Source: Aegilops tauschii subsp. strangulata (lineage: Eukaryota; Streptophyta; Magnoliopsida; Poales; Poaceae). Taken from it: a stretch of 64,000 nucleotides of DNA. Shown here piece by piece: positions 55,348-64,000 of this stretch. The DNA is taken from contig NC_053036.3 in assembly GCF_002575655.3 (NCBI RefSeq), positions 159,316,627-159,380,626 on the forward strand, read 5' to 3'. Within the stretch, counting starts at the first letter, position 1. Each line of letters opens with the position of its first letter. Both the position numbers and the translations under genes were made by a program. The notes below the pieces were generated by a model that saw only the letters and a list, made by a program, of their open reading frames with translations, searched no databases and was not told where the DNA came from.

Positions 55348-57726
55348 TTGGCGGGTCGTATCGCTGCTTTAAGCCGGTTCATAAGCCGTTTGGGTGAGAA
55401 GGCCATGCCATTATATCAGTTGATGAAGAAAACTGATGACTTTGTTTGGAATGATGCAGCTAATACTGCTTTTGAGGATTTGAAGAGACAGCTGGCCGAG
55501 CCCCCAGTCCTTGCTGCTCCGGTTGACAAGGAGCCTTTATTGCTGTATGTGGCTGCTAACACCCGAGCCGTCAGTGTGGCCGTGGTGGTGGAGCGCAAGG
55601 AAGAGGGTAAGGAGCATCCGGTTCAAAGGCCGGTTTATTATGTCAGCGAAGTACTCATCGAGTCCAAGCAGCGGTATCCGCATTGGCGGAAACTTGTTTA
55701 TGGTGTGTTCATGGCAAGCCGGAAGCTTAAGCATTATTTCCAGGGTCACCCCATTACTGTGGTCAGTTCTGCCCCCCTTGGAGATATCATTCAAAACAGG
55801 GAGGCCACAGGGAGAGTGGCTAAGTGGGCTATAGAGCTCGGGCCTCATGGTCTGAAGTATGTGCCACGCACTGCTGTTAAATCTCAGGCTTTGGTGGATT
55901 TCATCAATGATTGGACAGAGCTACAAGTGCCCGAGCAAAAGCCGGAGAACACATATTGGACTATTCACTTTGATGGGTCCAGGCAGTTGGAAGGCTCGGG
56001 GGCTGGAGTCGTATTGGCTTCCCCTAAGGGTGATGAGTTCCATTATGCGCTACAATTGATGTTTCCTTGTACCAACAACGCAGCTGAGTATGAGGCCTTG
56101 CTCCACGGTCTTCGGATGGCTAAGGAGATGAGCTTGAGCCGGGTAAGGTGCTTCGGCGACTCAGACTTGGTGGCTCAACAAGTATCGGGAAAGTGGGACT
56201 CCAAGGACCCTCTCATGGCGGCTTATCGCCGCGAAGTTGATGCCATTGCTGGGCACTTTCAGGGTTACCAAGTAGAGCACATCGATCGCAGGAAGAACGA
56301 GGTGGCTGATGCTTTAAGCCGGCTGGGCTCTCAGCGAAAACCGGTGCCGCCTAATATTTTCCTGGACGTCCTGCATAACCCTTCTGTTAAGTTGCCTACA
56401 GAGGAAGACTTGGCTGTCCCTGACCCGGAGGCACGATTGGTGGCGGCTCTCCACATCATACCGGACTGGACAATGCCCTATCTGGCTTACATGACCCGGG
56501 GAGATTTGCCTGAGGATGAAACTTTGGCCAGACAAATAACCCGGCGGTCTAAGTCAATGGTTGTTATCAATGGTGAGCTGCATCGCCGCAGTGTTACGGG
56601 AGCGTTCCAGCGTTGTGTCTCCCCTGAGGAAGGTCAAGAGATCTTGCGTGAGATTCACGAAGGGGATTGTGGCCATCATGCCGGCTCAAAATCCCTTGTG
56701 GCCAAGGCTTTTCGTCATTGTTTTTATTGGCTGACGGCTCATGCTGATGCGGAGGACTTGGTCAGTAAATGTGATGGTTGCCAAAGGTTCTCGCGACGGG
56801 CTCATGTGCCGGCTCAGGAGCTGAGGATGATCCCAATTACTTGGCCCTTTGCGGTCTGGGGGCTTGATATGGTTGGGCCTTTTAAAAGGTCCAAGGATAA
56901 GAAGACCCACCTCTTGGTGGCAGTTGAAAAATTTACAAAGTGGGTTGAAGCAGAGCCAGTTAGCAAGTGTGACGCAGCCACGGCGGTTCAGTTTATGAAA
57001 AAGGTGATCTTTCGCTTTGGCTTTCCACACAGCATTATAACTGACAATGGTACCAATCTATCCAAAGGCGCCATGGAGGAGTTTTGTCAACGAGAGCATA
57101 TTCGACTTGATGTTTCATCAGTGGCTCATCCTCAATCCAATGGTCAAGCTGAGAGAGCTAATCAGGAGATTCTGAAGGGCATCAAGCCCCGGCTTTTGGT
57201 CCCTTTGCAACGGACGCCGGGTTGTTGGGTGGAGGAGTTGCCCTCCGTGTTATGGAGCATCAATACTACTCCTAACAGGTCTACGGGTTACACGCCTTTC
57301 TTCATGGTTTATGGAGCGGAAGCAGTCCTCCCCAGTGACATCCGTCATGACTCGCCTCGAGTGGCGGCTTATGTTGAGGCGGATAATGAACAGGCGCGCC
57401 AAGATGCTCTTGACTTGTTGGACGAGCAGTGTGATGTGGCAGCGGCTCGATCCGCGATTTACCAACAAGACCTGCGCCGTTATCACAGTCGCCGGGTTAA
57501 GTCCCGGGTCTTCCAGGAAGGTGATCTGGTGCTCCGGCTCATCCAAGATCAAACAGATGCGCACAAGTTATCCCCGCCTTGGGAAGGACCCTTTGTGGTC
57601 AGCAAGAACTTGCATAACGGGTCATATTACCTCATTGACATTCGGGAGCACAAAGATTCACGCAAGTCGGAGGAGGAGACCCGTCGGCCATGGAACATAG
57701 CTCAGCTTCGGCCTTATTACACTTGA
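55348..57726 (+). CDS. pol: Element G RT connection, RNase H and integrase
   Basis: The frame is open for 792 codons. It really continues the shifted reverse transcriptase from about 55290, so the listed ATG is not a natural start. RNase H shows T-I-H-F-D-G-S, N-A-A-E-Y-E-A-L, G-D-S-D-L-V and D-A-L-S-R-L. Integrase shows G-H-H-A and C-D-G-C for zinc, and the triad D (G-L-D-M-V-G-P-F), D (I-T-D-N-G-T-N) and E (G-Q-A-E-R-A-N). The C-terminal G-P-F-V-V-S-K and L-R-P-Y-Y-T precede the stop. All key residues are present. Confidence 0.92.
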   Translation: MAGRIAALSRFISRLGEKAMPLYQLMKKTDDFVWNDAANTAFEDLKRQLAEPPVLAAPVDKEPLLLYVAANTRAVSVAVVVERKEEGKEHPVQRPVYYVSEVLIESKQRYPHWRKLVYGVFMASRKLKHYFQGHPITVVSSAPLGDIIQNREATGRVAKWAIELGPHGLKYVPRTAVKSQALVDFINDWTELQVPEQKPENTYWTIHFDGSRQLEGSGAGVVLASPKGDEFHYALQLMFPCTNNAAEYEALLHGLRMAKEMSLSRVRCFGDSDLVAQQVSGKWDSKDPLMAAYRREVDAIAGHFQGYQVEHIDRRKNEVADALSRLGSQRKPVPPNIFLDVLHNPSVKLPTEEDLAVPDPEARLVAALHIIPDWTMPYLAYMTRGDLPEDETLARQITRRSKSMVVINGELHRRSVTGAFQRCVSPEEGQEILREIHEGDCGHHAGSKSLVAKAFRHCFYWLTAHADAEDLVSKCDGCQRFSRRAHVPAQELRMIPITWPFAVWGLDMVGPFKRSKDKKTHLLVAVEKFTKWVEAEPVSKCDAATAVQFMKKVIFRFGFPHSIITDNGTNLSKGAMEEFCQREHIRLDVSSVAHPQSNGQAERANQEILKGIKPRLLVPLQRTPGCWVEELPSVLWSINTTPNRSTGYTPFFMVYGAEAVLPSDIRHDSPRVAAYVEADNEQARQDALDLLDEQCDVAAARSAIYQQDLRRYHSRRVKSRVFQEGDLVLRLIQDQTDAHKLSPPWEGPFVVSKNLHNGSYYLIDIREHKDSRKSEEETRRPWNIAQLRPYYT

Positions 57727-58812
57727 GCCACCGGCTCTCATAATGTACATATTTCTCTAAGCCATGTATATATTATGATAAGCAATAAAGCAGGACCTCT
57801 GTCCTTTTTTCCTCCTCCAAAGAAGAATGTGTTGTTTTCATTACAAGATCATGTGATAACTTGAAGGAGGATCCGGCTTATGATCGTATTCGAATCTAGC
57901 CATACACAATATAGTCACTTGGGGGCTTCCTGTTCAAACATAGGTCGTATTCGAACCAAAGAGAACATAGCTGTCGATACCCATTTGATTGGAAAAGTGC
58001 CGAGCTCATTGGGGAGTTTTCTTTGATCATATTTGAATCATAGTTTAACCTCTTTGGGAACCGACGTGGATCGTATTCGAATCAGCGTCATTAAACAATT
58101 CTTAAAGTCATTTGGGGGCTTCCTGTTCAAACATGGGTCGTATTCGAACCAAAGAGAACATAGCTGTCGGTACCCTCTTGATTGGCATTGCCACACCCAC
58201 TGGGGGCTATATGATCGCATTCGAATCCTAGCATAACCCCTTTGGGACGGGTCTCTGGTCGTATTCGAACCGGAAGCCCCTAAGTTCTTCTGATTTATAG
58301 CGAGCTCTTCCGATTATTTCAAGTGTGCACGGCGGTCTCCCTTTGCCGGCTTAACTTTGATTTATGGTACTAGTCGAATACAATCGGTGTTATTAAGACT
58401 GGTAAACCGGAATTGAGGTACCAACCTTATTACCCGGGTTATATAAGCCGGAAGTGTGCTTGCAGGCCGGTAAGTGTGTTATTACGGCTATATCAAGGAC
58501 ATAATTGAGGACCAGTCTTTTTTGATTCATATTCCGGGTTATATGTCTAAAACTATGATTCTCAGTGCGGTAAGCCGCCTAGAGACTTGTGATTTGTCCT
58601 TCTATGCAGGATAGTTAAAGGCAACTATTTGAGCTTAAGGAAAATGAATGATCGATTATGACCCGGGGAAATATAAAGGAGACAACTTCAATGGACTTCA
58701 GCATTCAACGCGTGCACGATGGCACGGCAAAGATAAAGTGTTGGTCCTACTCTATTACAAGACTCATCGAGTCCAAAAGGGTGAAGCATTGTTTAATAAG
58801 CCGCCTGCAGAG
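57727..58812. other. Element G spacer between pol and the antisense gene
   Basis: No coding frame is supported. Between about 57880 and 58280 there is an irregular set of related units with GGGGGCTTCCTGTTCAAACA and TCGTATTCGAACC, repeated two to five times. This is the G counterpart of the tandem array in F. Confidence 0.6.
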
Positions 58813-59623
58813 TTACGATGCTTGCTGGGTTGAAGTCTCCGGCTCATCCCTCTCCTCTCCTCCGGCTGTTCCCAAGACCTGGAAAGTTAACGACTTCCAG
58901 TCAATGCCACTCAGAGCTTCAAATTGAGCTTCCTCGTCAATTAACCCGGCCGGGTCAATCTCCGGGGCGAAGGTGTGCTTACGAGCTGGCGGGACTAAGC
59001 TGATAGCTTCATAACGCGGAGTGGGGATCCTCTGATTTTCTGCATTGTAACCCGGCTGGTACTTGGTCAGATCTGTGTCGTTTCCAATGAGGGTGGCCAC
59101 CGGGCGCACGATCTTCACGCAGGTTGCAAAGTCCCTTTGGTCGAAGGGTGTGCCGTCTTCCTTCAAACTGGGATAGCCGAGGGCAATGTCCGCCGGGTCT
59201 AACTCTGGAAGGAACGCCTTGGCCCGGCTCAGAGCTGCGATAGCTCCGACTCTTGCAGAGGCCCGCCACAGCTCTTGGACACGTTGGGGAAGAACGGCAA
59301 GCCGGCGAAGAACTTCCGCCAGATGAGTCGGCACCTCATTGGATAGGGCCACCACGGCCAAGGCACGCTGTGACCCGGTGTAGAGTTGCTCCGCCAGGGT
59401 GTACACCGCCTTCAACTTGGTCACCACGCTTTGGTTGAGGTTGGCGCTTCTGGGACCTGTGTCACAGAGTAAGATAAGCCACCGGCAATGATGGGTTATG
59501 AAACATAAAAATTATAAACTGGACGAAAAGCCGGTGGAATGACTTACCGAAGATTGCGGCAACCATCTGGGACACCTGGCGTTTTAAGCCGGCGAGTTCG
59601 GCGGTCTTCTCTGTCAGAGCTGC
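58813..59623 (-). CDS. Antisense gene of element G, last exons (cut by H)
   Basis: On the minus strand, 59623-59548 joins to 59456-58813 across a 91-base GT-AG intron with matching phase. The intron sits at the place equivalent to the last intron of F. The exon before it ends K-R-Q-V-x-x-M-V/T-A-A-I/V-F in both. The last exon has A-V-Y-T-L-A-E-Q-L-Y-T-G, then R-A-K-A-F-L-P-E-L-D-P and G-Y-P-S-L-K-E. Element H interrupts the upstream exon. The function is unknown. Confidence 0.72.
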
Positions 59624-60110
59624 TGTCGGGACCCCAATTCTAAGTCACACCGATCTAGCCTGTAACACCTCATATCACTTTGCGGCCTCACGCACGGTAT
59701 TCCCACGGGTGTCGCCTTACCATGGCCCGGGACCGTTTGCGCCTTTTGGCTCACGTATATGATAATGTCGCTAGCATCCATATGACAGAGAACCCGGGCC
59801 GACATGGCTAGTCGTGAACCCAAAGCGGCACTAACGTATGGGGACAGGCATACATGAATCAACATCGAACGTGTCGGTCAGCAGCGTGCGAATCCGGGCT
59901 GTAGCACTGGGCTAACAGGACTCCGGGAACCCGGGCTGTAGCAAGCTAGGCAGGACTCCGGATGTCACCGCGTGACATTTCCCCTAAGGGACAGACACAG
60001 GAACGATATGAAACACGTGCCGGCCAGTCAAGTGTCCAGAGCAGTAGTGCTGGGCTAGCAGGACTCCGGTGAACCGGGCTGTAGCGGACTACCACGCTGA
60101 ATAAGATGGT
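59624..60110 (-). repeat. 3' LTR of element H (outer ~490 bp recognisable)
   Basis: On the plus strand it starts TGTCGGGACCCCAATTC. It is identical over 214 bases with the 5' LTR fragment at 63787-64000. It resembles, in reverse, the last ~490 bases of the D LTR, including the repeated AGCCCGG ... GGAGTCCTG motifs. The inner boundary of this LTR could not be located and may lie further right. Confidence 0.75.
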
Positions 60111-61399
60111 GCATGGTTTCAAAGTAGCGAGGAGATAATTCCCACGATTCCATAACGGGGCACCTTGGGGAAGGTGACTCGCAGAACTATTCCTTAAGTG
60201 GCAAAAAGAATTACTTTTGATATAAAGATCTTTGAAACTCTTTATACCAACTTAAGGCAAATCACAGCAATCGTTTGGCGGAGTTCGAAGGAATGGCATA
60301 CTCGGACTAGAATGGATGATGTGAACTACCTTGTTGAAGACAATGCAAGGGATGATTTGCTTATCACCGGAAATGGTCGGAACCCCTGGTGGGACCACTT
60401 TTGAAGATGGTCCTTATCAGTAATTACTGGGAAGGGTAATCCAAGGTAGGACGGCACAATGACGGTGCAAACTGGGAACATAATGCAAATGCTGGAATGA
60501 TTTTAGTAACAGGGGAGAAGCTCAACAGTAGAGAGTGAATCCACTGTTTGAAAGGTTTAGCATAACCGAAGGAAACTGGGAGCAATTCCAGTTAGTGCCG
60601 ATGATAACACCTAGTGCTTGTGCGTGCTCTCAAGAACTTGAGCATTTCCATATTCATCAAGGTTTTACCAACATCCGTGCTGAGGACCCTGGCAACACAT
60701 CATACTACCATGATGAACGGTGATGGAGGATGCAGGTGCAAAGGAGGACAACACTTTCTCAGATTTTTCCTTAGCAATGCCAAAGAAGCAATCTGGATGA
60801 TCGACCGAGAGACATTTAGCACTCCACTTCTAATGTTCTCCTTGATGTGCTAGCATAACCCATTTATTGATATGGTTTGGTATCTAGAACATCAAGTAAA
60901 AGGTCGGACTTCGGGAGCACAAGAATCCATAAGGAATAACTACGGAGGTAAATCCTACGAAATCCTTATGGGGAGGTGGCCAACTTCCTTAATCAAGATA
61001 CTACAATAATAGGTCTTCCGGCTGGGTGTGTTGGCCACGACATCCACTTTACCGATTAATGAGAGACCAATATTGTAGTTCTTGGGAATGTTCCAACCAT
61101 CATGTCTACCTGAGATTTAGATCTGGTTGGTGTCAGAATATTCCAGACTCGTCAAGTCTAGAAAGAAAATTAAAGTTTGCAACACAAATCGACGAGAAGA
61201 TGTTGCAAGATTCTCGGGAGATGGACTACGGTAGTAAGCTCCAAAACATGAGCTGGTTCTGCTACAAACATGTGAGCACGTTGTCCCAGACAAGCATGAT
61301 CATATGGTAGTCTTATAATAAAACACTACCGAGTTCTGGTTGGGAACCATCAACGAGGATATCGAAGTTCTTTCATAAGTCCGGATTAGCTCTTATGAA
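60111..61399. other. Element H interior or LTR remainder without recognisable content
   Basis: AT-richer sequence with only short frames on both strands. It must contain the inner edge of the 3' LTR and the end of the former integrase region, but no motif allowed a firm assignment. Confidence 0.35.
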
Positions 61400-61951
61400 G
61401 GAACTCCTTCTCCTTGAACAAATCAATCAGTGGCTTGGTGTGCTAGAGAATTCATATGGAATGAAGATGATCAGTCTAACAGACCACGGAATACTTCGCA
61501 CGTGCATAACTGACTTGGGACGATTCCAGAGGAGGTAGAAACATGCTTTCTCAAATTCACGGCGGCAACTTGCATCAAATGCACATGAATTAGAGGAAGT
61601 CACTCCTTTCATCCAAACATAGGCTTCATGAACTAGCACAAAGAAAATGCTTTCAAAAGTTTCCAACACTAACTTAGATGTTCAACATGAATCATGGACA
61701 AGATGAGAATGTTGTCAATGGGCTTAACAACAACTCATCCAGGTTTCCATATAAATGTAATTCCATAACTATGTGAACATGGTGATAGCACTGGTCATAC
61801 CAAAGGATGTAATGGTGTATGCTCGAGGGATCAACCACGAGTAAGACAACATTATGCATATCGTTGGTTCTGACTTGATTTGATGATAGCCCATACGCAA
61901 ATCAAAGATTTGGGTAAGACAATAGATCCAACAATTGATCACGAGGATCAA
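61400..61951 (-). pseudogene. pol: Element H reverse transcriptase relic
   Basis: On the minus strand, 61951-61769 reads I-F-D-L-R-M-G-Y-H-Q-I-K followed by Y-T-I-T-S-F-G-M-T-S-A. This is a decayed form of [10 protein letters not shown] and V-M-S-F-G-L-T-N-A in D. Further along, near 61400-61430, a segment reads P-L-I-D-L-F-K-E-K-E-F, matching the [12 protein letters not shown] connection in D. Between them the Y-L-D-D box is not recognisable. No frame is open beyond about 80 codons. Confidence 0.65.
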
Positions 61952-63770
61952 TCAATGAAGATATCATCTTTCTTCAACACACACACAGACACAAGATATC
62001 CCTTTGGAAATGAACTAAGTTAGACAACCTTTTATCTTCCAACTCTCCAAGTTGTTGTTTAGCTTGACCAACTAGCTCAGGGGTATCCAACACAGATTCC
62101 TGGAGAAGGGGTGGTTTATTGGAAAACCAACTTGTTCACAAACTCAACATATCGGTCAGGGACAACCTGGTGGTACTTCCAAGAAGATATTTGGAAAATC
62201 ACGATCCACCGACTTGTTATTAAGATCGAGAACAATCTTGCTTTTCAGGGCAAGATGATATGATCAACTGAGCAAGGGTTTGACAAAAATCCTAACTCAT
62301 TGATTGAAGAGTGCACCAAAAATAAGGACTAGGTAGCACGATCAACCTCAGAATGGTGATTCGATAACCAACACGCTAAGGATGAAATTATTGTCCTTTA
62401 ACTACCAAGCAACGGAGTTGCTAGGAGTATAGATTTCACACACCACGATTCACTTGTCAGTATTCCGGTTACAATAACACGGAGACCGAGGAATGAATAA
62501 CGATGGCCAGAAGTATCACTGCAACAAGAATTCATGAGGGTTGGTGCAATCCTCATGAGATTCCTGACATAAAGAGGGTAATACTCGTAGGTAGAACAGA
62601 ACAAAAGCTGGTTAGGCATTTGATCTGCGGAATACAACTACTTTGACCCAATCCCAGAGATGGACGAGGTACTGGAGTTTGTTTCTCCTAGTCATTCCGG
62701 ATTAGAATGGCTTGACAGACCACAAGAATAATAGGCATCGATAACACAAATGCACAATTACTCCTGACTATCAATTGATAGACGAGGGCCAGAAAATAAC
62801 TAAAGAGAGACAACTCAAAGGAACATATGTTTTTCTGAGTTGTGGATGCATAGATTAGTATGTCGAACCAAGTCCAACAAGTTTCTTCTAGATAACCCAT
62901 GCAGAAAGGTAGGACTGGCAGAGTCACAATATGAATGGAGTACTCCTCAAGAGCGCCCTGGTTGTGATCTTTTGGTTAAAAGAACTTCTGCCATGATGGT
63001 TCATGGTATTGGAAGAATGAAATACCACGGACCTCGAGGACTAATGCAAAGGTTACTAATATCTTAAGGGAACTAGCAAACACTAGCTACACGAGTTAAG
63101 TAGAGTGAATCTTGGGTTCAAGAACCCAGAAATAGAATGCCTACTAACTAAATGGCATCACGGAATGCTTTCAAGAATAGTGGCCAGAATCATCACACTG
63201 GAGATGCAAGCATTGCTAGATTACTAAGTGGTCCTCTAAGACACCTAGGGTCATAATAATAACTACAACATATATGTCAAGGCAGCAGAGTACCTCAACT
63301 CAACGATTAGTGTGGTTAATCTGGCCCAAAGGGAACATCGAGAACGGAAAGAAGGGATTTGCAACTGCGTCAGATTATTTAGAAGCCTGGGATGCTCGGA
63401 CAGCATAACGGCTGTAAATGCTCAAAGGATTTGAGACATCCTACAAAATGGTGGCATAACCACTCAACAACATCATATCAAGGTTCCAAGTCCAACTAAC
63501 AACACACTGTAGTGGTAGAAACTGAACTGAGGCTTGAGACCAACAATCCTATGAGTCTACGGATTAGTAACACGTGATCCTGATAGAAAGATGAGAAGCC
63601 TAGTTCTTAATCCCCGTAGAATGAGAAGAGGGTGACTCAGATTAGAGGGCATAAGGTAAAGGAGTAAAAAGAGCCTTACGTTCCCTTCCACAATCAATTC
63701 CCTTACATAACTAAAGCATTTCTAGACTCAACTTCGACCAGTTTGGCTTGGTAATCCTACAGGCAGCCAG
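61952..63770 (-). other. Element H decayed gag region and leader
   Basis: No gag frame survives. The right end (about 63540-63770) aligns in reverse with the D leader at 24984-25220. This confirms orientation and family. Confidence 0.55.
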
Positions 63771-63782
63771 GCTCTGATACCA
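63771..63782 (-). other. Primer binding site of element H
   Basis: The minus strand reads TGGTATCAGAGC, 4 bases after the LTR end. This is the initiator tRNA-Met site, as in D. Confidence 0.87.
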
Positions 63783-63786
63783 ACAC

Positions 63787-64000
63787 TGTCGGGACCCCAA
63801 TTCTAAGTCACACCGATCTAGCCTGTAACACCTCATATCACTTTGCGGCCTCACGCACGGTATTCCCACGGGTGTCGCCTTACCATGGCCCGGGACCGTT
63901 TGCGCCTTTTGGCTCACGTATATGATAATGTCGCTAGCATCCATATGACAGAGAACCCGGGCCGACATGGCTAGTCGTGAACCCAAAGCGGCACTAACGT
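63787..64000 (-). repeat. 5' LTR of element H, first 214 bases in window
   Basis: The plus strand starts TGTCGGGACCCC. By base-by-base reading it is identical with 59624-59837. It runs off the right edge. Confidence 0.9.

Larger units (their letters stand above)
50740..59623 (+). mobile_element. Element G: Tat-type Gypsy element, well preserved, cut by H
   Basis: 5' LTR, primer site, gag-protease, UAG, reverse transcriptase, RNase H, integrase, spacer, and an antisense gene cut at 59624 by H. It sits in the antisense gene of F, with candidate target site GTCTT at 50735-50739. Proteins are related to F but the LTR (517 bp, TGTTGAGG start) differs clearly, so it is a sister family. Only three to four disruptions are visible in the whole gag-pol. 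Confidence 0.9.
59624..64000 (-). mobile_element. Element H: D-related element on the minus strand, coding region decayed
   Basis: Reading leftward: 5' LTR (partly in the window at 63787-64000), primer site, a leader similar to that of D, a 3.5 kb interior with only relics of pol, and a 3' LTR ending at 59624. The LTR end and primer site match those of D, so H belongs to the same clade. It is inserted in the antisense gene of G. Confidence 0.82.

Noticed and set aside
59614..59865. Frame of 83 codons, repeated at 63711-63986
   Set aside because: It exists twice only because it lies in both LTRs of H; no motif or expression context.
60111..61399. Integrase remains of H
   Set aside because: Expected by position, but no zinc-binding or D,D,E motif could be read on the minus strand.

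Overview
The window is repeat-dense plant DNA, most likely from a Triticeae grass (wheat, barley or a relative). I found no cellular gene, tRNA, rRNA or CRISPR array. Nearly every base belongs to nested LTR retrotransposons of the Gypsy (Ty3) superfamily or to one CACTA-type DNA transposon. Family resemblances (Sabrina/WHAM-like, Fatima-like) are recalled, not searched. The letters A to H are my own labels.

Left nest (1-37326). Element E is a Sabrina/WHAM-like Athila-type element on the minus strand, with its 5' LTR at 35747-37326. It is the host of two insertions. First, C (14372-19027, minus, Fatima-like, gag and protease only) sits in E. B (10203-14371, minus, Tat-type) sits inside the 3' LTR of C. 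A (1-10202, plus, Tat-type, left part outside the window) sits inside the reverse transcriptase of B. Second, D (plus, Tekay-type chromovirus with LTRs of about 4.1 kb) sits in E with target duplication CATTT. The D locus was rearranged: a solo LTR (19316-23381), a second copy of 1.4 kb of flanking E, the last ~190 bp of a 5' LTR, the D interior, and a full 3' LTR (29921-34036).

Right nest (37327-64000). A short Tat-like fragment (37327-37647) is followed by the left end of a non-autonomous CACTA element (37648-40466). F (40467-50739, plus, Tat-type) is inserted in that. G (50740-59623 and beyond, plus, Tat-type, fairly well preserved) is inserted in F. H (59624-64000 and beyond, minus, D-related, coding capacity decayed) is inserted in G.

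How the parts work together. The Tat-type elements A, B, F and G encode gag and protease, then a UAG at one fixed position, then reverse transcriptase, RNase H and integrase. Between pol and the 3' LTR, A, F and G also carry a gene on the opposite strand. In A this antisense gene can be traced completely: a TATA box, an ATG, and six exons joined by five GT-AG introns that all keep the frame (predicted 1047 residues). F and G keep the last exons and a matching intron. The most interesting signals are this antisense gene, the conserved UAG, a gag start codon that lies inside the LTR and reads through the primer binding site, the duplication at D, and the apparently recent movement of the coding-dead H.
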